Part shown: positions 1 to 12,294 of the stretch, one piece after another | Numbering within the stretch: position 1 is the first letter of the stretch | Layout: each line of letters begins with the position of its first letter | From: an uncultured Clostridia bacterium | GTDB taxonomy: Bacteria > Bacillota > Clostridia > TANB77 > CAG-508 | Assembly (NCBI GenBank): GCA_944390285.1 | Contig: CALXPN010000001.1 | Location: 62,001 to 126,000 of the forward strand | Direction of reading: 5' to 3' | Length of the DNA: 64,000 nt | Made by a program: the position numbers and the translations under genes | Notes under the pieces: model-generated | Seen by the model: the letters and a program-made list of their open reading frames with translations, nothing else | The model's database searches: none | What the model was told of the DNA's origin: nothing

Positions 1-1393
1 CTGATAAATTTCTAGTTTCTCCATCATATACCATATAATATGTTGTTTCACCAGATTTTGTAATAGCATAAATTTTACTATATACGCATGGGAGAATTAT
101 TTCCTGAGTATTTGCATCAAAAACACCATATAATCCATCTAAATTAATAACTATACCATTAATTCCTACTGAACTTGGAATCACAAGAACATTTTGCTCA
201 CTATTTGCTGTTTTTTCATCTGTTTCAGGTACTTTATATCCCAATGAATCATATACTATTCCAAGCACAAGTTCTCCATCAGTATTGTATAATCCATATT
301 TTTCACCGTTTTTCACAGGTATCACTTTATCAAAAAGTAATGAAGGATTTGGTATATCTTCTAATTCGAATTCTGTAACATCAAGTCCTATTTCATCATT
401 TTCAGCATGAATAATTGTTTTTCCAGTTCTATTTACTACTCCAAACTTTTTATCTTTTTCAACTAAATATAATTGTGCCTCATCGTCTAATAAAGAGATA
501 TTTTCATATTCTGATGGAGCAATTATTGTACTACCATCTGCTCCTAAAATTCCCATAGTTCCATTTGAAACTGTTACATAAAATTCTTGTACATTTTGTA
601 CAAATTTTATATCATCATATTTTATACTTATAATCTCACTACCATCTGCAAGTGAAACTACACCATATAAGCTTTTTCCCCTATCAGATTCTGCTGAACC
701 ATTTCCAACTACTACATATCCATATAAAACAGATTTTAGATTTTCATAATAACCACTCATTTCTGTTATATTAAATTTGCCAACAGCTGTTTTTGCATAA
801 TTCACCATATATTCTAATGAATAAAATCTAAATCTATATTCTTGCCAATCTATTTGAACATTAAGCATTTCAGAAACATCTTCGATTGAAGCATACATTC
901 CATTAGTTTCATCATATTTAATAGGATGTTTTAAAGTAAATGTTTCATTATATCCATTTTCGTTCTTCATTGTAACTGCAATTTCTGCAAGAGTTGGTTC
1001 TCCTACGACTTCTACATATTTTTGATATTTATCAGATCTTGCAGACATTGATGCAATCTCAAAATCATTTTGTAAATAACAAGTATCATCATCTTCATTA
1101 AATTTATTATACTCACCTTTTGTATATGTATATCCTAAAAGGGAAGCCATTTCTCTTAAATTTAAATATACAGTATCATCTTCAATATAATAGAAATTTT
1201 CAGGTATCGCAACTTGTTTATCATCTATAAATAATTTTTCAGTTATAGAATCTTGATATTTAAGAATCATTATTATAACAAATAAGAAAACAACTAATAT
1301 TGCACATAAAATAATTGACAACATTATACCTCGTTTCCTTTTTGTATTTTCTTCAACTTGTTTTTTGAATGTATCACTTTCTTCTAAATTCAT
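1..1393 (-). CDS. WG-repeat membrane-anchored protein (3' end outside window)
   Basis: Open from an ATG at 1393 to the window edge, 464 codons without a stop, so the C-terminus is missing. A GGGGAGG ribosome site lies just upstream. A short cytoplasmic charged N-terminus is followed by one membrane segment at about residues 22-43. Next come two regions resembling the copper-amine-oxidase N-terminal-like stalk domain (LREMASLLGY near residue 70). The rest is a series of WG/KWG-type beta repeats with the pattern 'GxxGxVNxxGKxIIxxxYDxI' (for example KKFGVVNRTGKTII and KYGLYNTDGELVL). Such proteins face outward and probably bind wall or extracellular ligands; the exact role is unknown. It is the last gene of the rnhA-coaE-queA-Nudix-tgt run, 17 bases after tgt. 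Confidence 0.8.
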   Translation of the reverse strand, partial: MNLEESDTFKKQVEENTKRKRGIMLSIILCAILVVFLFVIIMILKYQDSITEKLFIDDKQVAIPENFYYIEDDTVYLNLREMASLLGYTYTKGEYNKFNEDDDTCYLQNDFEIASMSARSDKYQKYVEVVGEPTLAEIAVTMKNENGYNETFTLKHPIKYDETNGMYASIEDVSEMLNVQIDWQEYRFRFYSLEYMVNYAKTAVGKFNITEMSGYYENLKSVLYGYVVVGNGSAESDRGKSLYGVVSLADGSEIISIKYDDIKFVQNVQEFYVTVSNGTMGILGADGSTIIAPSEYENISLLDDEAQLYLVEKDKKFGVVNRTGKTIIHAENDEIGLDVTEFELEDIPNPSLLFDKVIPVKNGEKYGLYNTDGELVLGIVYDSLGYKVPETDEKTANSEQNVLVIPSSVGINGIVINLDGLYGVFDANTQEIILPCVYSKIYAITKSGETTYYMVYDGETRNLS

Positions 1394-1410
1394 TTCATTT
1401 CCTCCCCATA

Positions 1411-3310
<1,900 letters not shown>

Positions 3311-3324
3311 ATACTTTACTCCTA

Positions 3325-4350
3325 TTATAATATTAGCATTGCATCTCCAAAAGAGAAAAACTTATATTTCTCTTTTACAGCTTCATTATAAGCTTTTAAT
3401 ATAAATTCTCTTCCAGCTAAACTAGATACAAGCATAATTAATGTTGATTCTGGAAGATGAAAATTAGTTATTAAACTATCTATACATTTAAATTTATATC
3501 CAGGATATATGAATATACTAGTATCATCTTCTATCTCTTTTATCATTCCGTTTTCATCTGAAACAGATTCTAATACTCTACATGAAGTAGTTCCCACTGC
3601 AATTACTTTATGTCCTGTTTTTTTAGCTTTATTTACTTTTTCTGCTTCTTCTTTTTTAATATAATAATGTTCTGAATGCATTTCATGTTCTTCAACATTT
3701 TCTACTTTTACAGGTCTAAATGTACCAATTCCGACATGAAGTGTTACAGTTGCAACTTCAATTCCTTTTGCTTTTATTTTTTCTAAAAGTTCTTCTGTAA
3801 AATGAAGTCCAGCTGTAGGCGCTGCTGCAGAGCCATCATATTTAGCATATACTGTTTGATATTTTTTGTTATCCTCTTTAGTAGCTTCTGTAATATATGG
3901 TGGTAATGGCATAAGTCCAACTTTATCAAGTATTTCATTAAAAATTCCTTCATATTCAAATTGTACTTTTCTATTACCACCATCTAATACTTCTAAAATA
4001 GTTGCTTTTAAGATTCCATTTCCAAATATAACTTTACTTCCAACTTTTAATTTATTTCCTGGTCTTACCATTGCTTCCCAAGTATCATTTTCTATTCTTT
4101 TTAATAATAAAAACTCCACATTTGCACCTGTATCTTTTTTACCATATAACCTCGCTGGAATAACTTTGGTATTATTTATTACTAAACAATCACCTGGACT
4201 TAAATAATCTACTACATCTTTAAAAACCTTATGTTCAATACTCTGTTTTTTCTTATCTAATACCATAAGTCTTGCTTCATCTCTTTTATCATATGGATGT
4301 TGTGCTATTAATTCTTTTGGTAATTCATAGTTAAAATCTGAAACTTTCAT
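3325..4350 (-). CDS. queA: S-adenosylmethionine:tRNA ribosyltransferase-isomerase
   Basis: Transfers and isomerises the ribosyl part of SAM onto preQ1-34 in tRNA to give epoxyqueuosine. The 341-residue length is typical. Family signatures are [14 protein letters not shown] at the N-terminus, [14 protein letters not shown], the [10 protein letters not shown] segment, [11 protein letters not shown] and [18 protein letters not shown] near the C-terminus. It lies 4 bases after coaE and 15 bases before the Nudix-like gene, in the same operon as tgt. Confidence 0.97.
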   Translation of the reverse strand: MKVSDFNYELPKELIAQHPYDKRDEARLMVLDKKKQSIEHKVFKDVVDYLSPGDCLVINNTKVIPARLYGKKDTGANVEFLLLKRIENDTWEAMVRPGNKLKVGSKVIFGNGILKATILEVLDGGNRKVQFEYEGIFNEILDKVGLMPLPPYITEATKEDNKKYQTVYAKYDGSAAAPTAGLHFTEELLEKIKAKGIEVATVTLHVGIGTFRPVKVENVEEHEMHSEHYYIKKEEAEKVNKAKKTGHKVIAVGTTSCRVLESVSDENGMIKEIEDDTSIFIYPGYKFKCIDSLITNFHLPESTLIMLVSSLAGREFILKAYNEAVKEKYKFFSFGDAMLIL

Positions 4351-4354
4351 TATA

Positions 4355-4951
4355 TTATTCCCTTCTTATCTGTTCTAATATTTTTTCTATTTCTTTTTCT
4401 AAATCACAATTTTTTTTGTTATAAATTATGAAATCTGATCTTTCTATATAATAAGCATCATTTTGTTGTATGTTTAATCTATCTTCTGCCAAGTCTACAT
4501 CTATATTATCTCTATCACATATTCTTTTAATTTTTAAATCTTTATCTGCAATTAAGGATATTACAATATCACAATATTTTTCAAGACCACCTTCAAAAAG
4601 TAATGCTGCATCTAAAACAATAAATTCTATTTTCTCATTTTTTAATCTTTTTATTTCTTCTAATATTTTTTTTACAACATAATTAAAAGTTATATTATTT
4701 AATTTTTCTAATGCTATTTTATCATTATATATAGTTTTTGCCATTTTTTTTCTGTCTAAATTTCCATCTTTAAAAAAATATTCATTTCCAAATGTATTTT
4801 TTATTGCTTCTAAATATTTATTTCCGGGTGTACACATTTGTTTTGAAATTTTATCTGCATCTATAATCTCTACATTTTTCCTTTTGTTTAAGATTTGAGT
4901 TAAAGTTGTTTTTCCAGCACCACTAGTACCTGTTATTCCTATAACTTTCAT
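4355..4951 (-). CDS. coaE: Dephospho-CoA kinase
   Basis: Last step of coenzyme A synthesis: ATP-dependent phosphorylation of the 3'-hydroxyl of dephospho-CoA in the cytoplasm. The P-loop GTSGAGKTT stands at residues 8-16, followed by the [10 protein letters not shown] substrate segment and the [11 protein letters not shown] motif in the middle. The length of 198 residues is normal. The start is behind a strong AGGAGG site, 14 bases downstream of rnhA. Confidence 0.95.
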   Translation of the reverse strand: MKVIGITGTSGAGKTTLTQILNKRKNVEIIDADKISKQMCTPGNKYLEAIKNTFGNEYFFKDGNLDRKKMAKTIYNDKIALEKLNNITFNYVVKKILEEIKRLKNEKIEFIVLDAALLFEGGLEKYCDIVISLIADKDLKIKRICDRDNIDVDLAEDRLNIQQNDAYYIERSDFIIYNKKNCDLEKEIEKILEQIRRE

Positions 4952-4964
4952 TTTTCCTCCTAAG

Positions 4965-5399
4965 TTATAAATTTTTTATAGCACTTGTTGCTAAAAAATC
5001 ACATCTATTATTAAATTCATTATCACTATGGCCTTTTACTTTAATAAATTCAACTTCATGATTTTGAACAAGTTCATATAATTCTTCCCAAAGCTCCTTG
5101 TTTTTAACAGGCTCTTTATTGGCTGTTTTCCAATTGTTTTTTCTCCAATTATAAATCCAACCTTGTTTAAAAGCATTTACAACATATGCACTATCACTAT
5201 AGATTTTTACATTACATTTTTCTTTTAATAATTTAAGTGCTCTTAAAACTGCTGTTATTTCCATAATATTATTTGTTGTATTTTTTTCTGCTCCAGAAAT
5301 TTCTTTTTTTGTTTCGTTATACATTAATATAGCTCCCCAGCCACCTGGTCCAGGATTTCCAGAACAAGCACCATCTGTATAAATTATTACATTCTTCAT
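4965..5399 (-). CDS. rnhA: Ribonuclease HI
   Basis: Degrades the RNA strand of RNA-DNA hybrids. The 144-residue protein carries the full RNase H core: [14 protein letters not shown] (first catalytic Asp), [10 protein letters not shown] (Glu), YSDSAYVV (Asp), and [14 protein letters not shown] (His and final Asp). It retains the basic substrate-handling segment around [11 protein letters not shown] seen in type 1 enzymes. It is the first gene of the minus-strand operon and is divergent from tmcAL across a 139-bp gap. Confidence 0.96.
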   Translation of the reverse strand: MKNVIIYTDGACSGNPGPGGWGAILMYNETKKEISGAEKNTTNNIMEITAVLRALKLLKEKCNVKIYSDSAYVVNAFKQGWIYNWRKNNWKTANKEPVKNKELWEELYELVQNHEVEFIKVKGHSDNEFNNRCDFLATSAIKNL

Positions 5400-5468
5400 A
5401 TTAGTTTATTCCTTTCTAAAAAAAGAATTATTAAAATTTTGTTTATTTAGAATAAATTACATATTTAT

Positions 5469-5497
5469 TTGTGTTTTTGTTTAATCTATGATATTAT
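5469..5497 (+). promoter_or_regulatory. Probable sigma-A promoter of tmcAL
   Basis: TTGTGT at 5469-5474 and TATTAT at 5492-5497 with a 17-base spacer, about 40 bases before the TTG start of tmcAL. The -35 box is weak but the spacing is ideal. Found by eye only. Confidence 0.5.
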
Positions 5498-5538
5498 ATC
5501 AGTAAATTTTAATTATTACAATATAGGGGTGATTTATT

Positions 5539-6765
5539 TTGGATGGAATTTTAGGTATTGTTTCAGAATACAATCCCTTCCATAATGGACATTTACATCA
5601 TTTAGAAGTATCAAAACAGATCACAAAAACAGATTTTTCTGTTGTAGTTATGAGTGGTAACTTTGTTCAACGTGGAGACACTTCTTTAATTAATAAATGG
5701 GTAAAAACAGAAATGGCATTAAAAGCTGGAATAGATCTTGTTATTGAACTTCCTACTGTTTATGCTATTTCTAGTGCTGAAAATTTTGCAGATGGAGCTA
5801 TAAAAATATTAAATAGTCTTGGAGTAGTAGATTTTGTTTCTTTTGGAAGTGAAATTGGTGAAATAACACCTTTAAATGATATTGCAAATATTTTATATAG
5901 AGAACCAAAAGAATTTTCATCTTTAATTACTGCACAATTAAAATCTGGTCTTTCATTTCCAAGAGCCAGAGAAATTGCGATTAATCAATTTTTTGGAACT
6001 TCCAAAAAATATTCAGAAATATTAAATAATCCAAATAATATTTTAGGCATTGAATATTTAAAATCTTTAAAAAAACACAGAAGTCATATAAGACCTCTTA
6101 CTATAAAACGTGATTATAGTGATTATAATAGTACAAAAGTAAAAAAAGGAATTGCTAGTGCTACTGCAATAAGAACAATGATTGAAAATAAAAAAAATGT
6201 TCATTATGTAGTACCATTTGAAACTTATGAATTATTAGATGAAGAAATAAACAGTGGAAGAATTATTCCAAATCTTTCTGTATTTGAAAAAGAAATCATT
6301 TATACCTTAAGAAGAATGACACTCTCTGAAATTGCAAACATCCCTGATGTTTCAGAGGGACTAGAAAATAAAATAAAACTTGCAGCAAACAATTTTAATA
6401 CATTACCAGAATTAATTGCAAATATAAAATCAAAAAGATATACTCAAAGTAGAATTCAAAGAATTTTACTTTATGCGTTACTTAATATCACTCAAAAGGA
6501 TATAAATAGTTCAAAACGAGTAACCCCTTATATAAGAGTTTTAGGATTTAACAAACATGGTAAACGCATAATTTCTGCAATAGCAGCTGCTAATCCTAAA
6601 TTAAAAATAATTGTCTCTGTGAAAAAATTTGTAGAAAATTCTAATGACACTACTTTAAGAAATATGATTTCAAAAGATATTTTAGCAACAAATATTTATA
6701 CATTAGGATATAAAAAAAATCCTATTGCAAATTTAGATTATACACATAAAGTGATTGAAGTATAA
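5539..6765 (+). CDS. tmcAL: tRNA(Met) cytidine acetate ligase (YlbM family)
   Basis: Makes N4-acetylcytidine at the wobble base of elongator tRNA-Met from acetate and ATP. The 408-residue protein starts GILGIVSEYNPFHNGHLHH, which carries the nucleotidyltransferase NGHxxH motif. It continues with VVMSGNFVQRGD and SATAIRTMI, all hallmarks of the YlbM/TmcAL family. The start is a TTG, supported by AGGGGTG seven bases upstream and by homology beginning immediately there; no in-frame ATG fits. Monocistronic and convergent with spoIIP (4-base gap). Its substrate acetate is also the product of the pta-ackA locus further on, but no direct link is implied. Confidence 0.93.
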   Translation: MDGILGIVSEYNPFHNGHLHHLEVSKQITKTDFSVVVMSGNFVQRGDTSLINKWVKTEMALKAGIDLVIELPTVYAISSAENFADGAIKILNSLGVVDFVSFGSEIGEITPLNDIANILYREPKEFSSLITAQLKSGLSFPRAREIAINQFFGTSKKYSEILNNPNNILGIEYLKSLKKHRSHIRPLTIKRDYSDYNSTKVKKGIASATAIRTMIENKKNVHYVVPFETYELLDEEINSGRIIPNLSVFEKEIIYTLRRMTLSEIANIPDVSEGLENKIKLAANNFNTLPELIANIKSKRYTQSRIQRILLYALLNITQKDINSSKRVTPYIRVLGFNKHGKRIISAIAAANPKLKIIVSVKKFVENSNDTTLRNMISKDILATNIYTLGYKKNPIANLDYTHKVIEV

Positions 6766-6769
6766 TGTT

Positions 6770-7960
6770 CTATTTCATTACTTCTTCAATCACTTTTGCT
6801 AAATATTTCATACTTATTTTACACTCTTCTAAAGTATTACCTGTTGCTCCAACTTCTATTATACATGCACCAGTTGTTACATGCTGATTATATCTTGAAT
6901 CTCTTAATATTATTGGTTTAAAAAGTCCTGGATACATTTCATTTGCCTTTTCCTGTATTTTTATAGCTAACTTAAAATTATTAAGCCAATTTGGATGTTC
7001 AAGTCCTCCTCCATCTGTTCCCATAACAAACATTAATTGTGCTCCTACTTCATCACCTATTTGTACTGTTGGTCCATAATTACTATTGCTACCTAGAGCA
7101 TCTCTATGTAAGTCTATTACAAATTGAGAATTTGGCTTGTTTTGTAAAATATTTTGTATAGTTGCTAATGACCTTGTATATGAACCAGTATAAGCTGGAT
7201 AATCATGATATGTAGTATCATGATTAACATTAAAACCTAAACTTTTTAAATTATTTGTGAGCTCTGTTCCAACACCTGCTACACTATAATTTAAATCTGT
7301 TGTTCTAAAATTTCCACTTGCAACATAATTATTCGCTTCTGTTGGAGTATAACTTTCACATGTATGTGTATGATAAATAATTATATCTTTTTTATTAGTA
7401 AAGTCTACATTAGGAGTTACCATTTCTTGTGTTAATGTATATTTAGACTCATTTTTTATTTTTACACTTTTATAAATATCTGTATAAGTATCTGTTTTAT
7501 TATTTTTTGTTATAACTCTTGTTGGTAAAACACTTTCTATATTTTCATTATTTGTCACTTGTATTTCCTCATTATTTTCTTCTTCGATAACATCTGTCTC
7601 TGAATTATTATTTTGATCTTCAAACTCAATCGCTTCTTCTTGATTTTCAAGTTCCATTAATTCCTCTTCTGTATTAAAAATTGCAAGTTCAGACATCAAA
7701 ACTTTTTTTATACTACTCTCCTTTTTTAAATAAGTATTCGTATTTTCAAAAGCATTAGATATTAAAATATTTTTACCTATGATTTTATTACTTATTAATC
7801 CTGAAAAATAGTTTTTTTGTAAATCTTCTATTGATACATAATCTGCATTTTTCAAAAAAAATATTAATTTTAAAAATATAATCCCTATAATAAAACTTAT
7901 AATAATATTTTTTATAAATTTTATTATATCTTTTAAATTTATAACTGCTAAATTTATCAT
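6770..7960 (-). CDS. spoIIP: Stage II sporulation protein P (amidase/endopeptidase)
   Basis: Part of the SpoIID-SpoIIM-SpoIIP peptidoglycan-degrading machine that drives engulfment of the forespore. One N-terminal membrane segment (about residues 14-34) is followed by a long acidic Asn/Glu-rich linker (residues 110-150) and then the catalytic domain. That domain has IIIYHTHTCESYTP (zinc-ligand region), a YSVAGVGTEL segment, FVIDLHRDA and CIIEVGATGNT near the end. The length of 396 fits. The start is behind AAGAGG. Shows that the organism makes, or recently made, endospores. Confidence 0.93.
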   Translation of the reverse strand: MINLAVINLKDIIKFIKNIIISFIIGIIFLKLIFFLKNADYVSIEDLQKNYFSGLISNKIIGKNILISNAFENTNTYLKKESSIKKVLMSELAIFNTEEELMELENQEEAIEFEDQNNNSETDVIEEENNEEIQVTNNENIESVLPTRVITKNNKTDTYTDIYKSVKIKNESKYTLTQEMVTPNVDFTNKKDIIIYHTHTCESYTPTEANNYVASGNFRTTDLNYSVAGVGTELTNNLKSLGFNVNHDTTYHDYPAYTGSYTRSLATIQNILQNKPNSQFVIDLHRDALGSNSNYGPTVQIGDEVGAQLMFVMGTDGGGLEHPNWLNNFKLAIKIQEKANEMYPGLFKPIILRDSRYNQHVTTGACIIEVGATGNTLEECKISMKYLAKVIEEVMK

Positions 7961-8053
7961 ATTTACCTCTTTTTAACTACTTAATTATATTAAATGGTTT
8001 TAATTCTTATGACAATAATTTATTTATGCTATTATATTTTTAAAATAAAACAT

Positions 8054-8095
8054 AAAAAAACTTATTAGATATTTAACTATCTAATAAGTTTTTTT
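8054..8095 (-). terminator. Rho-independent terminator after hisS
   Basis: Perfect 11-bp stem (8061-8071 with 8078-8088), 6-base loop, flanked by seven A and seven T. It can work in both directions, but lies 24 bases after the hisS stop and so ends the recJ-relA-hisS operon. Confidence 0.9.
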
Positions 8096-8118
8096 ATATA
8101 ACTATAATTATTATGAGT

Positions 8119-9366
8119 TTAATAATTCAAATTTTCAATTATTGAATCTAATTCTAAAACAATCTCTTTTTCCTCACCTGTTTTCATATTCTTAATTTTT
8201 GCTTTTCTAGATTTAAGTTCATCTTCTCCTATTACTAATAGTTTTTTAGCTTTAATTTTATTTGCATATTTCATCTGAGAATTAAAACTTCTTTCACATA
8301 TATCTTTTTCTACAATAAAACCTTTTTCTCTTAATTTTTCTGAAATTTCTAGTGCTAATTTATTTTCTTCTATTCCATTTGAAAGTATATATATATCAGG
8401 AGTAACTTCTTCAAATTCTTTATTATTCTCATTATACATTTCCATTATTCTTTCAATTCCAGATGCAAATCCAACAGCTGGAGTTTTGGGTCCACCAAAT
8501 TCCTCAACTAATCCATCATATCTTCCTCCTCCTAATACTGTCAATCCAGATTTTTCATCTATAAATTCAAATACTGTTTTTGTATAATAGTCTAAACCTC
8601 GTACTATACTACTATCAATTTCATATTTAATTTTACAAGAATCAAGCATTTGTTTCACATTTTCAAAATGTTCTTTACATTCTTCACATAAATAATCTAG
8701 CATTTTAGGTGCACCTATATTTAATTGTTTACATTTTTTTTCTTTACAATCTAGAATTCTTAATGGATTTTTATCAAATCTAGTTTTACAAGTATCACAA
8801 TATGAATCTAAATTTTTACCTATAAATTCTTTTAAAATTTTTTGATATTCTGCTCTACATTTTGGACATCCAATACTATTTATTGTTAATTTAATGTTTG
8901 GAATATTAAGAGCTTTAAACATTTGATTTCCTATTAAAATAACATCAACATCAGCTAAATAACTACCTGTTCCTATTACTTCAACTCCTATTTGGTGGAA
9001 CTCTCTTAATCTTCCCTTTTGTACATTTTCATATCTGTACATTCCCATATTATACCATAATTTCACAGGACTTGGCATACTACCCATTCCATTTTCTAAA
9101 TATGCCCTTACAGCTCCTGCTGTACCTTCTGGTCTTAATGTAATACTTCTACCTCCTTTGTCATTAAAAGTATACATTTCTTTTTGAACAACATCTGTTG
9201 TTTCTCCTACTCCTCTTTGAAATAATTCTGTATGTTCAAAAACTGGCAATCTTATTTCTTTAAAATTATAACTATCTAAAACTTTTTTTATCTTTTTTTC
9301 TACCTCTTGCCATTTTGAAGTTTCTTCTGGTAATAAATCTCTTGTTCCTTTTGGTCTTTGTATCAT
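8119..9366 (-). CDS. hisS: Histidyl-tRNA synthetase
   Basis: Charges tRNA-His. Class II synthetase of 415 residues: motif 2 region TLRPEGTAGAVRAYLE, YRYENVQKGRLREFHQ, the HisRS-specific VRGLDYYTKTVFEF and GGGRYDGLV. A Cys-rich insertion at about residues 165-230 (CPKC, CDTC, LCEEC) looks like a metal-binding insert; such an insert occurs in part of the clostridial family. The C-terminal anticodon domain is present. Follows the MBL hydrolase by 22 bases, the usual Firmicute order relA-...-MBL-hisS. No T-box leader was seen upstream. Confidence 0.96.
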   Translation of the reverse strand: MIQRPKGTRDLLPEETSKWQEVEKKIKKVLDSYNFKEIRLPVFEHTELFQRGVGETTDVVQKEMYTFNDKGGRSITLRPEGTAGAVRAYLENGMGSMPSPVKLWYNMGMYRYENVQKGRLREFHQIGVEVIGTGSYLADVDVILIGNQMFKALNIPNIKLTINSIGCPKCRAEYQKILKEFIGKNLDSYCDTCKTRFDKNPLRILDCKEKKCKQLNIGAPKMLDYLCEECKEHFENVKQMLDSCKIKYEIDSSIVRGLDYYTKTVFEFIDEKSGLTVLGGGRYDGLVEEFGGPKTPAVGFASGIERIMEMYNENNKEFEEVTPDIYILSNGIEENKLALEISEKLREKGFIVEKDICERSFNSQMKYANKIKAKKLLVIGEDELKSRKAKIKNMKTGEEKEIVLELDSIIENLNY

Positions 9367-9388
9367 ATCTTATCTCCTTTTATAAATT

Positions 9389-10039
9389 TTAAAATTCTTT
9401 TGGTTTAAGTTCTAAATAAATACTTCTTTCATCCTGAATCATAGTTATTTTTCCATGTCCAGGGTAAACTATAGTATCATCTGGAAGTGTCATTAATCTA
9501 TCTGTTATTGAATTTATTATTTCTTCAAAACTTCCAGTTGGCAAATCTGTTCTTCCCCAAGCTCCAGAAAACAATGTATCACCTGTAAAAACTAATCCTT
9601 CTTTTTCTGAATAAAGACATAAACCTCCTTTTGTATGTCCTGGTGTTGCTATTACTTTAAATTCTATATTTCCAACATGGATTAAATCATTATCATCCAC
9701 TCTAGAATCTGCTTCAAGTTCAGGTTTTTCCATATTTATATAATATGCTAGATTTATTTCTTCGTTATATAATCCCTCACTATCAGGTCTACTTATAAGA
9801 ATTTTCCCACCTTTTAATTTCTTCAATTCTGAAATTCCACCTATATGATCTGCATGACAATGTGTTATAAAAATATATTTTAATTTTGCTTCTAATATAT
9901 CTAAAGTTTCTGCAATTCTTTTAGATTCTCCACCTGGGTCTATAACCATAGCTTCTTTAGTTTTTTCATCACATATCACATATGTGTTTGTAAGTAATCC
10001 AACTTGTGGAGTCTTAACTTGTAATCTTTTAAGTATCAT
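9389..10039 (-). CDS. MBL-fold hydrolase, glyoxalase II-like
   Basis: Metallo-beta-lactamase fold of 216 residues, with the metal motif THCHADHIGG, the distal His in TPGHTKGG, GDTLFSGAWGR and YPGHG. This is the hydroxyacylglutathione-hydrolase-like group that sits next to relA and hisS in many Firmicutes; the true substrate in organisms without glutathione is not settled. I start at the ATG of MILKRLQV, which has GGAGG five bases upstream, rather than an ATG four codons earlier. Confidence 0.85.
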   Translation of the reverse strand: MILKRLQVKTPQVGLLTNTYVICDEKTKEAMVIDPGGESKRIAETLDILEAKLKYIFITHCHADHIGGISELKKLKGGKILISRPDSEGLYNEEINLAYYINMEKPELEADSRVDDNDLIHVGNIEFKVIATPGHTKGGLCLYSEKEGLVFTGDTLFSGAWGRTDLPTGSFEEIINSITDRLMTLPDDTIVYPGHGKITMIQDERSIYLELKPKEF

Positions 10040-10076
10040 TTGTACCTCCATAATAAAATTCTATAATAATTAAATA

Positions 10077-12275
10077 TTATCCACGTTTTCTATTTACATC
10101 ATATACACTTTCAACATTTCTTAATGAATTTAATAATTTATTTAGTATATCTATATTTTCAACCTCTAATGCTATATCAATTATCGCTATTCCTTCTTTT
10201 GTTGTTCTAGTATTCATTCCACTTAACTTTATTTTAAAACTTTCTATTTGTTTTATGATATCTTTTAATAAACCACTTCTGTCATTTGCAAGAACCTCAA
10301 CTTCTACTTTATATGAACCATTTACATCATCTATCCAATATACATCTATCATTCTATCTTCTTCATTAAACAAATCTTTGACATTAACACAATCTGTACG
10401 ATGGACAGAAACCCCTCTTCCTTTGGTAATATATCCAATAATATCGTCACCAGGTAAAGGATTACAACATTTAGAAAGTTTTACTAAACAGTTATCTATA
10501 CCTTTTACAACAACACCTGTTTTGGATGGTTTTGTTCTAATTGGTTTTGCTTTTGCAAGCTCTTCAATCTTTTGTTCGAAATCTTGATCCTCATGCTCTT
10601 TTCTATATTCGTCTAATAATCTTGCAATTAATTTATTAACTGAAATCCCACCAAATCCAATGCTTGCATATAAATCATCTAAACTTGCGAATTTATATCT
10701 TTCCATTGCAAGTTGTAGCCATTCTGGTTTTACTAAATCAGAATATTTTATTCCTATTTTTTTTACTTCTTTTTCTAATAAATCTTTTCCTTTTTCAATA
10801 TTTTCAGCTCTTTGAGCTCTTTTAAACCATTGATTTATTCTCGTTTTAGCAGATGAACTTTTTACAAATTTAAGCCAATCTCTACTTGGTCCTTTAGATT
10901 GTTCTGAAGTTAATATTTCTACAATATCACCATTTCTAAGTGGTGTTATAATTGGCATCATTTTACTATTTATCTTACATCCAATCATTTTATGTCCTAT
11001 TTGCTCATGTATACTATATGCAAAGTCAATTGGAGTTGCTCCTTTTGGTAATACTTTTATCATACCTTTTGGTGTAAAAATATAAACCTCATCTTCAAAT
11101 AATTCTGTCTTTAAAGTATTTAAAAATTCATCTGGATTTTCAGTATTTTTTTGCCACTCTAAAGTTTCACGAAGCCAAGCCAATTTATCATCTGTAACTA
11201 CTACACTTTGTTTTGTTCCTTTGTTACTAGCTTCTTTATATGCCCAATGAGCTGCTATACCGAATTCAGCAGTTCTATGCATATCCCATGTACGAATTTG
11301 TACCTCAAATGGTGTTCCTTTTGGACCTAACAAAGTTGTATGTATTGATTGATACATATTCTTCTTAGGAACAGCTATATAATCTTTAAATCTTCCTGGC
11401 ATTGGTGTATACATCTCATGCACAATTCCCAAAACAGCATAACAATCTTTAACAGTATCTACTAATATTCTTAAAGCAAATAAATCATATATTTGATCTA
11501 AAGTTTTATTATCTCTTTTCATTTTTCTATATATACTATATAAATGTTTTGCTCTGCCTGTTACTTCTGCTTTTATGCCTTGATCCTTTATTTCATTTTC
11601 TAAATCTTCTTGTATTTTATCTAAAAACTTTAATCTTTCTTCTCTTTTTCTATCTAATCCAACAACAATTTCATGATATTCATCTGGGTGTAAATATTTA
11701 AAACTTAAATCTTCAAGTTCCCATTTTAATGAATATATACCTAATCTATTCGCAAGAGGTGCATATAAGTCTTGTGTTTCTTGAGCATTTGCAATTTGTC
11801 TATCTCTTGACAAATATTTTAATGTTCTCATATTATGAAGTCTATCTGCAAGTTTTATTAGTATTACTCTTATATCTTTTCCCATCGCAAGAAACATTTT
11901 TCTATAATTTTCAACTTGTTGTTCTTCTCTAGTAGTATATCTTAAAGTACCAAGTTTTGTAACACCTGCTACCATCTCTGCAATTGTCTCACCAAATTCT
12001 CTTACTAAATCCTCATGTGTTACTGGTGTATCTTCGACAACATCATGCAAAAGTGCTGCACATAATGTTTCGTCATCTAACTCTAGTCCAGCTAAGATAT
12101 ATGCAACATTAAGAGGATGAATCATGTATGGTTCACCAGATTTTCTACATTGTCCTTTATGATATTTACTCGCAAATTCATAAGCTTTTTTTATAAGATC
12201 AACATTACTTTTTGGATAATTTTCTTTTTGTTTTTTTATTATATCTTCAATTGTTACTACTTTTTCATCTAACAT
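10077..12275 (-). CDS. relA: Bifunctional (p)ppGpp synthetase/hydrolase
   Basis: Rel enzyme of 732 residues that makes and degrades the alarmone (p)ppGpp in response to uncharged tRNA on the ribosome. Domains in order: HD hydrolase (HPLNVAYILAGL, ALLHDVVEDT, residues 40-180), synthetase (LYSIYRKMKR, LFALRILV, RFKDYIAVPKKN, residues 230-350), TGS (EVYIFTPKGMIKVLPKGATP, about 400-460), a helical and zinc-finger region (KCCNPLPGD), and a C-terminal ACT domain. Both catalytic halves look intact. It lies 20 bases after recJ. Confidence 0.96.
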   Translation of the reverse strand: MLDEKVVTIEDIIKKQKENYPKSNVDLIKKAYEFASKYHKGQCRKSGEPYMIHPLNVAYILAGLELDDETLCAALLHDVVEDTPVTHEDLVREFGETIAEMVAGVTKLGTLRYTTREEQQVENYRKMFLAMGKDIRVILIKLADRLHNMRTLKYLSRDRQIANAQETQDLYAPLANRLGIYSLKWELEDLSFKYLHPDEYHEIVVGLDRKREERLKFLDKIQEDLENEIKDQGIKAEVTGRAKHLYSIYRKMKRDNKTLDQIYDLFALRILVDTVKDCYAVLGIVHEMYTPMPGRFKDYIAVPKKNMYQSIHTTLLGPKGTPFEVQIRTWDMHRTAEFGIAAHWAYKEASNKGTKQSVVVTDDKLAWLRETLEWQKNTENPDEFLNTLKTELFEDEVYIFTPKGMIKVLPKGATPIDFAYSIHEQIGHKMIGCKINSKMMPIITPLRNGDIVEILTSEQSKGPSRDWLKFVKSSSAKTRINQWFKRAQRAENIEKGKDLLEKEVKKIGIKYSDLVKPEWLQLAMERYKFASLDDLYASIGFGGISVNKLIARLLDEYRKEHEDQDFEQKIEELAKAKPIRTKPSKTGVVVKGIDNCLVKLSKCCNPLPGDDIIGYITKGRGVSVHRTDCVNVKDLFNEEDRMIDVYWIDDVNGSYKVEVEVLANDRSGLLKDIIKQIESFKIKLSGMNTRTTKEGIAIIDIALEVENIDILNKLLNSLRNVESVYDVNRKRG

Positions 12276-12294
12276 ATTTATAATCCCCTTTTTA

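Noticed and set aside
9367..9388. T-box or other tRNA-sensing leaders before hisS or argS
   Set aside because: The upstream gaps are too short and no T-box sequence or anti-terminator was seen.
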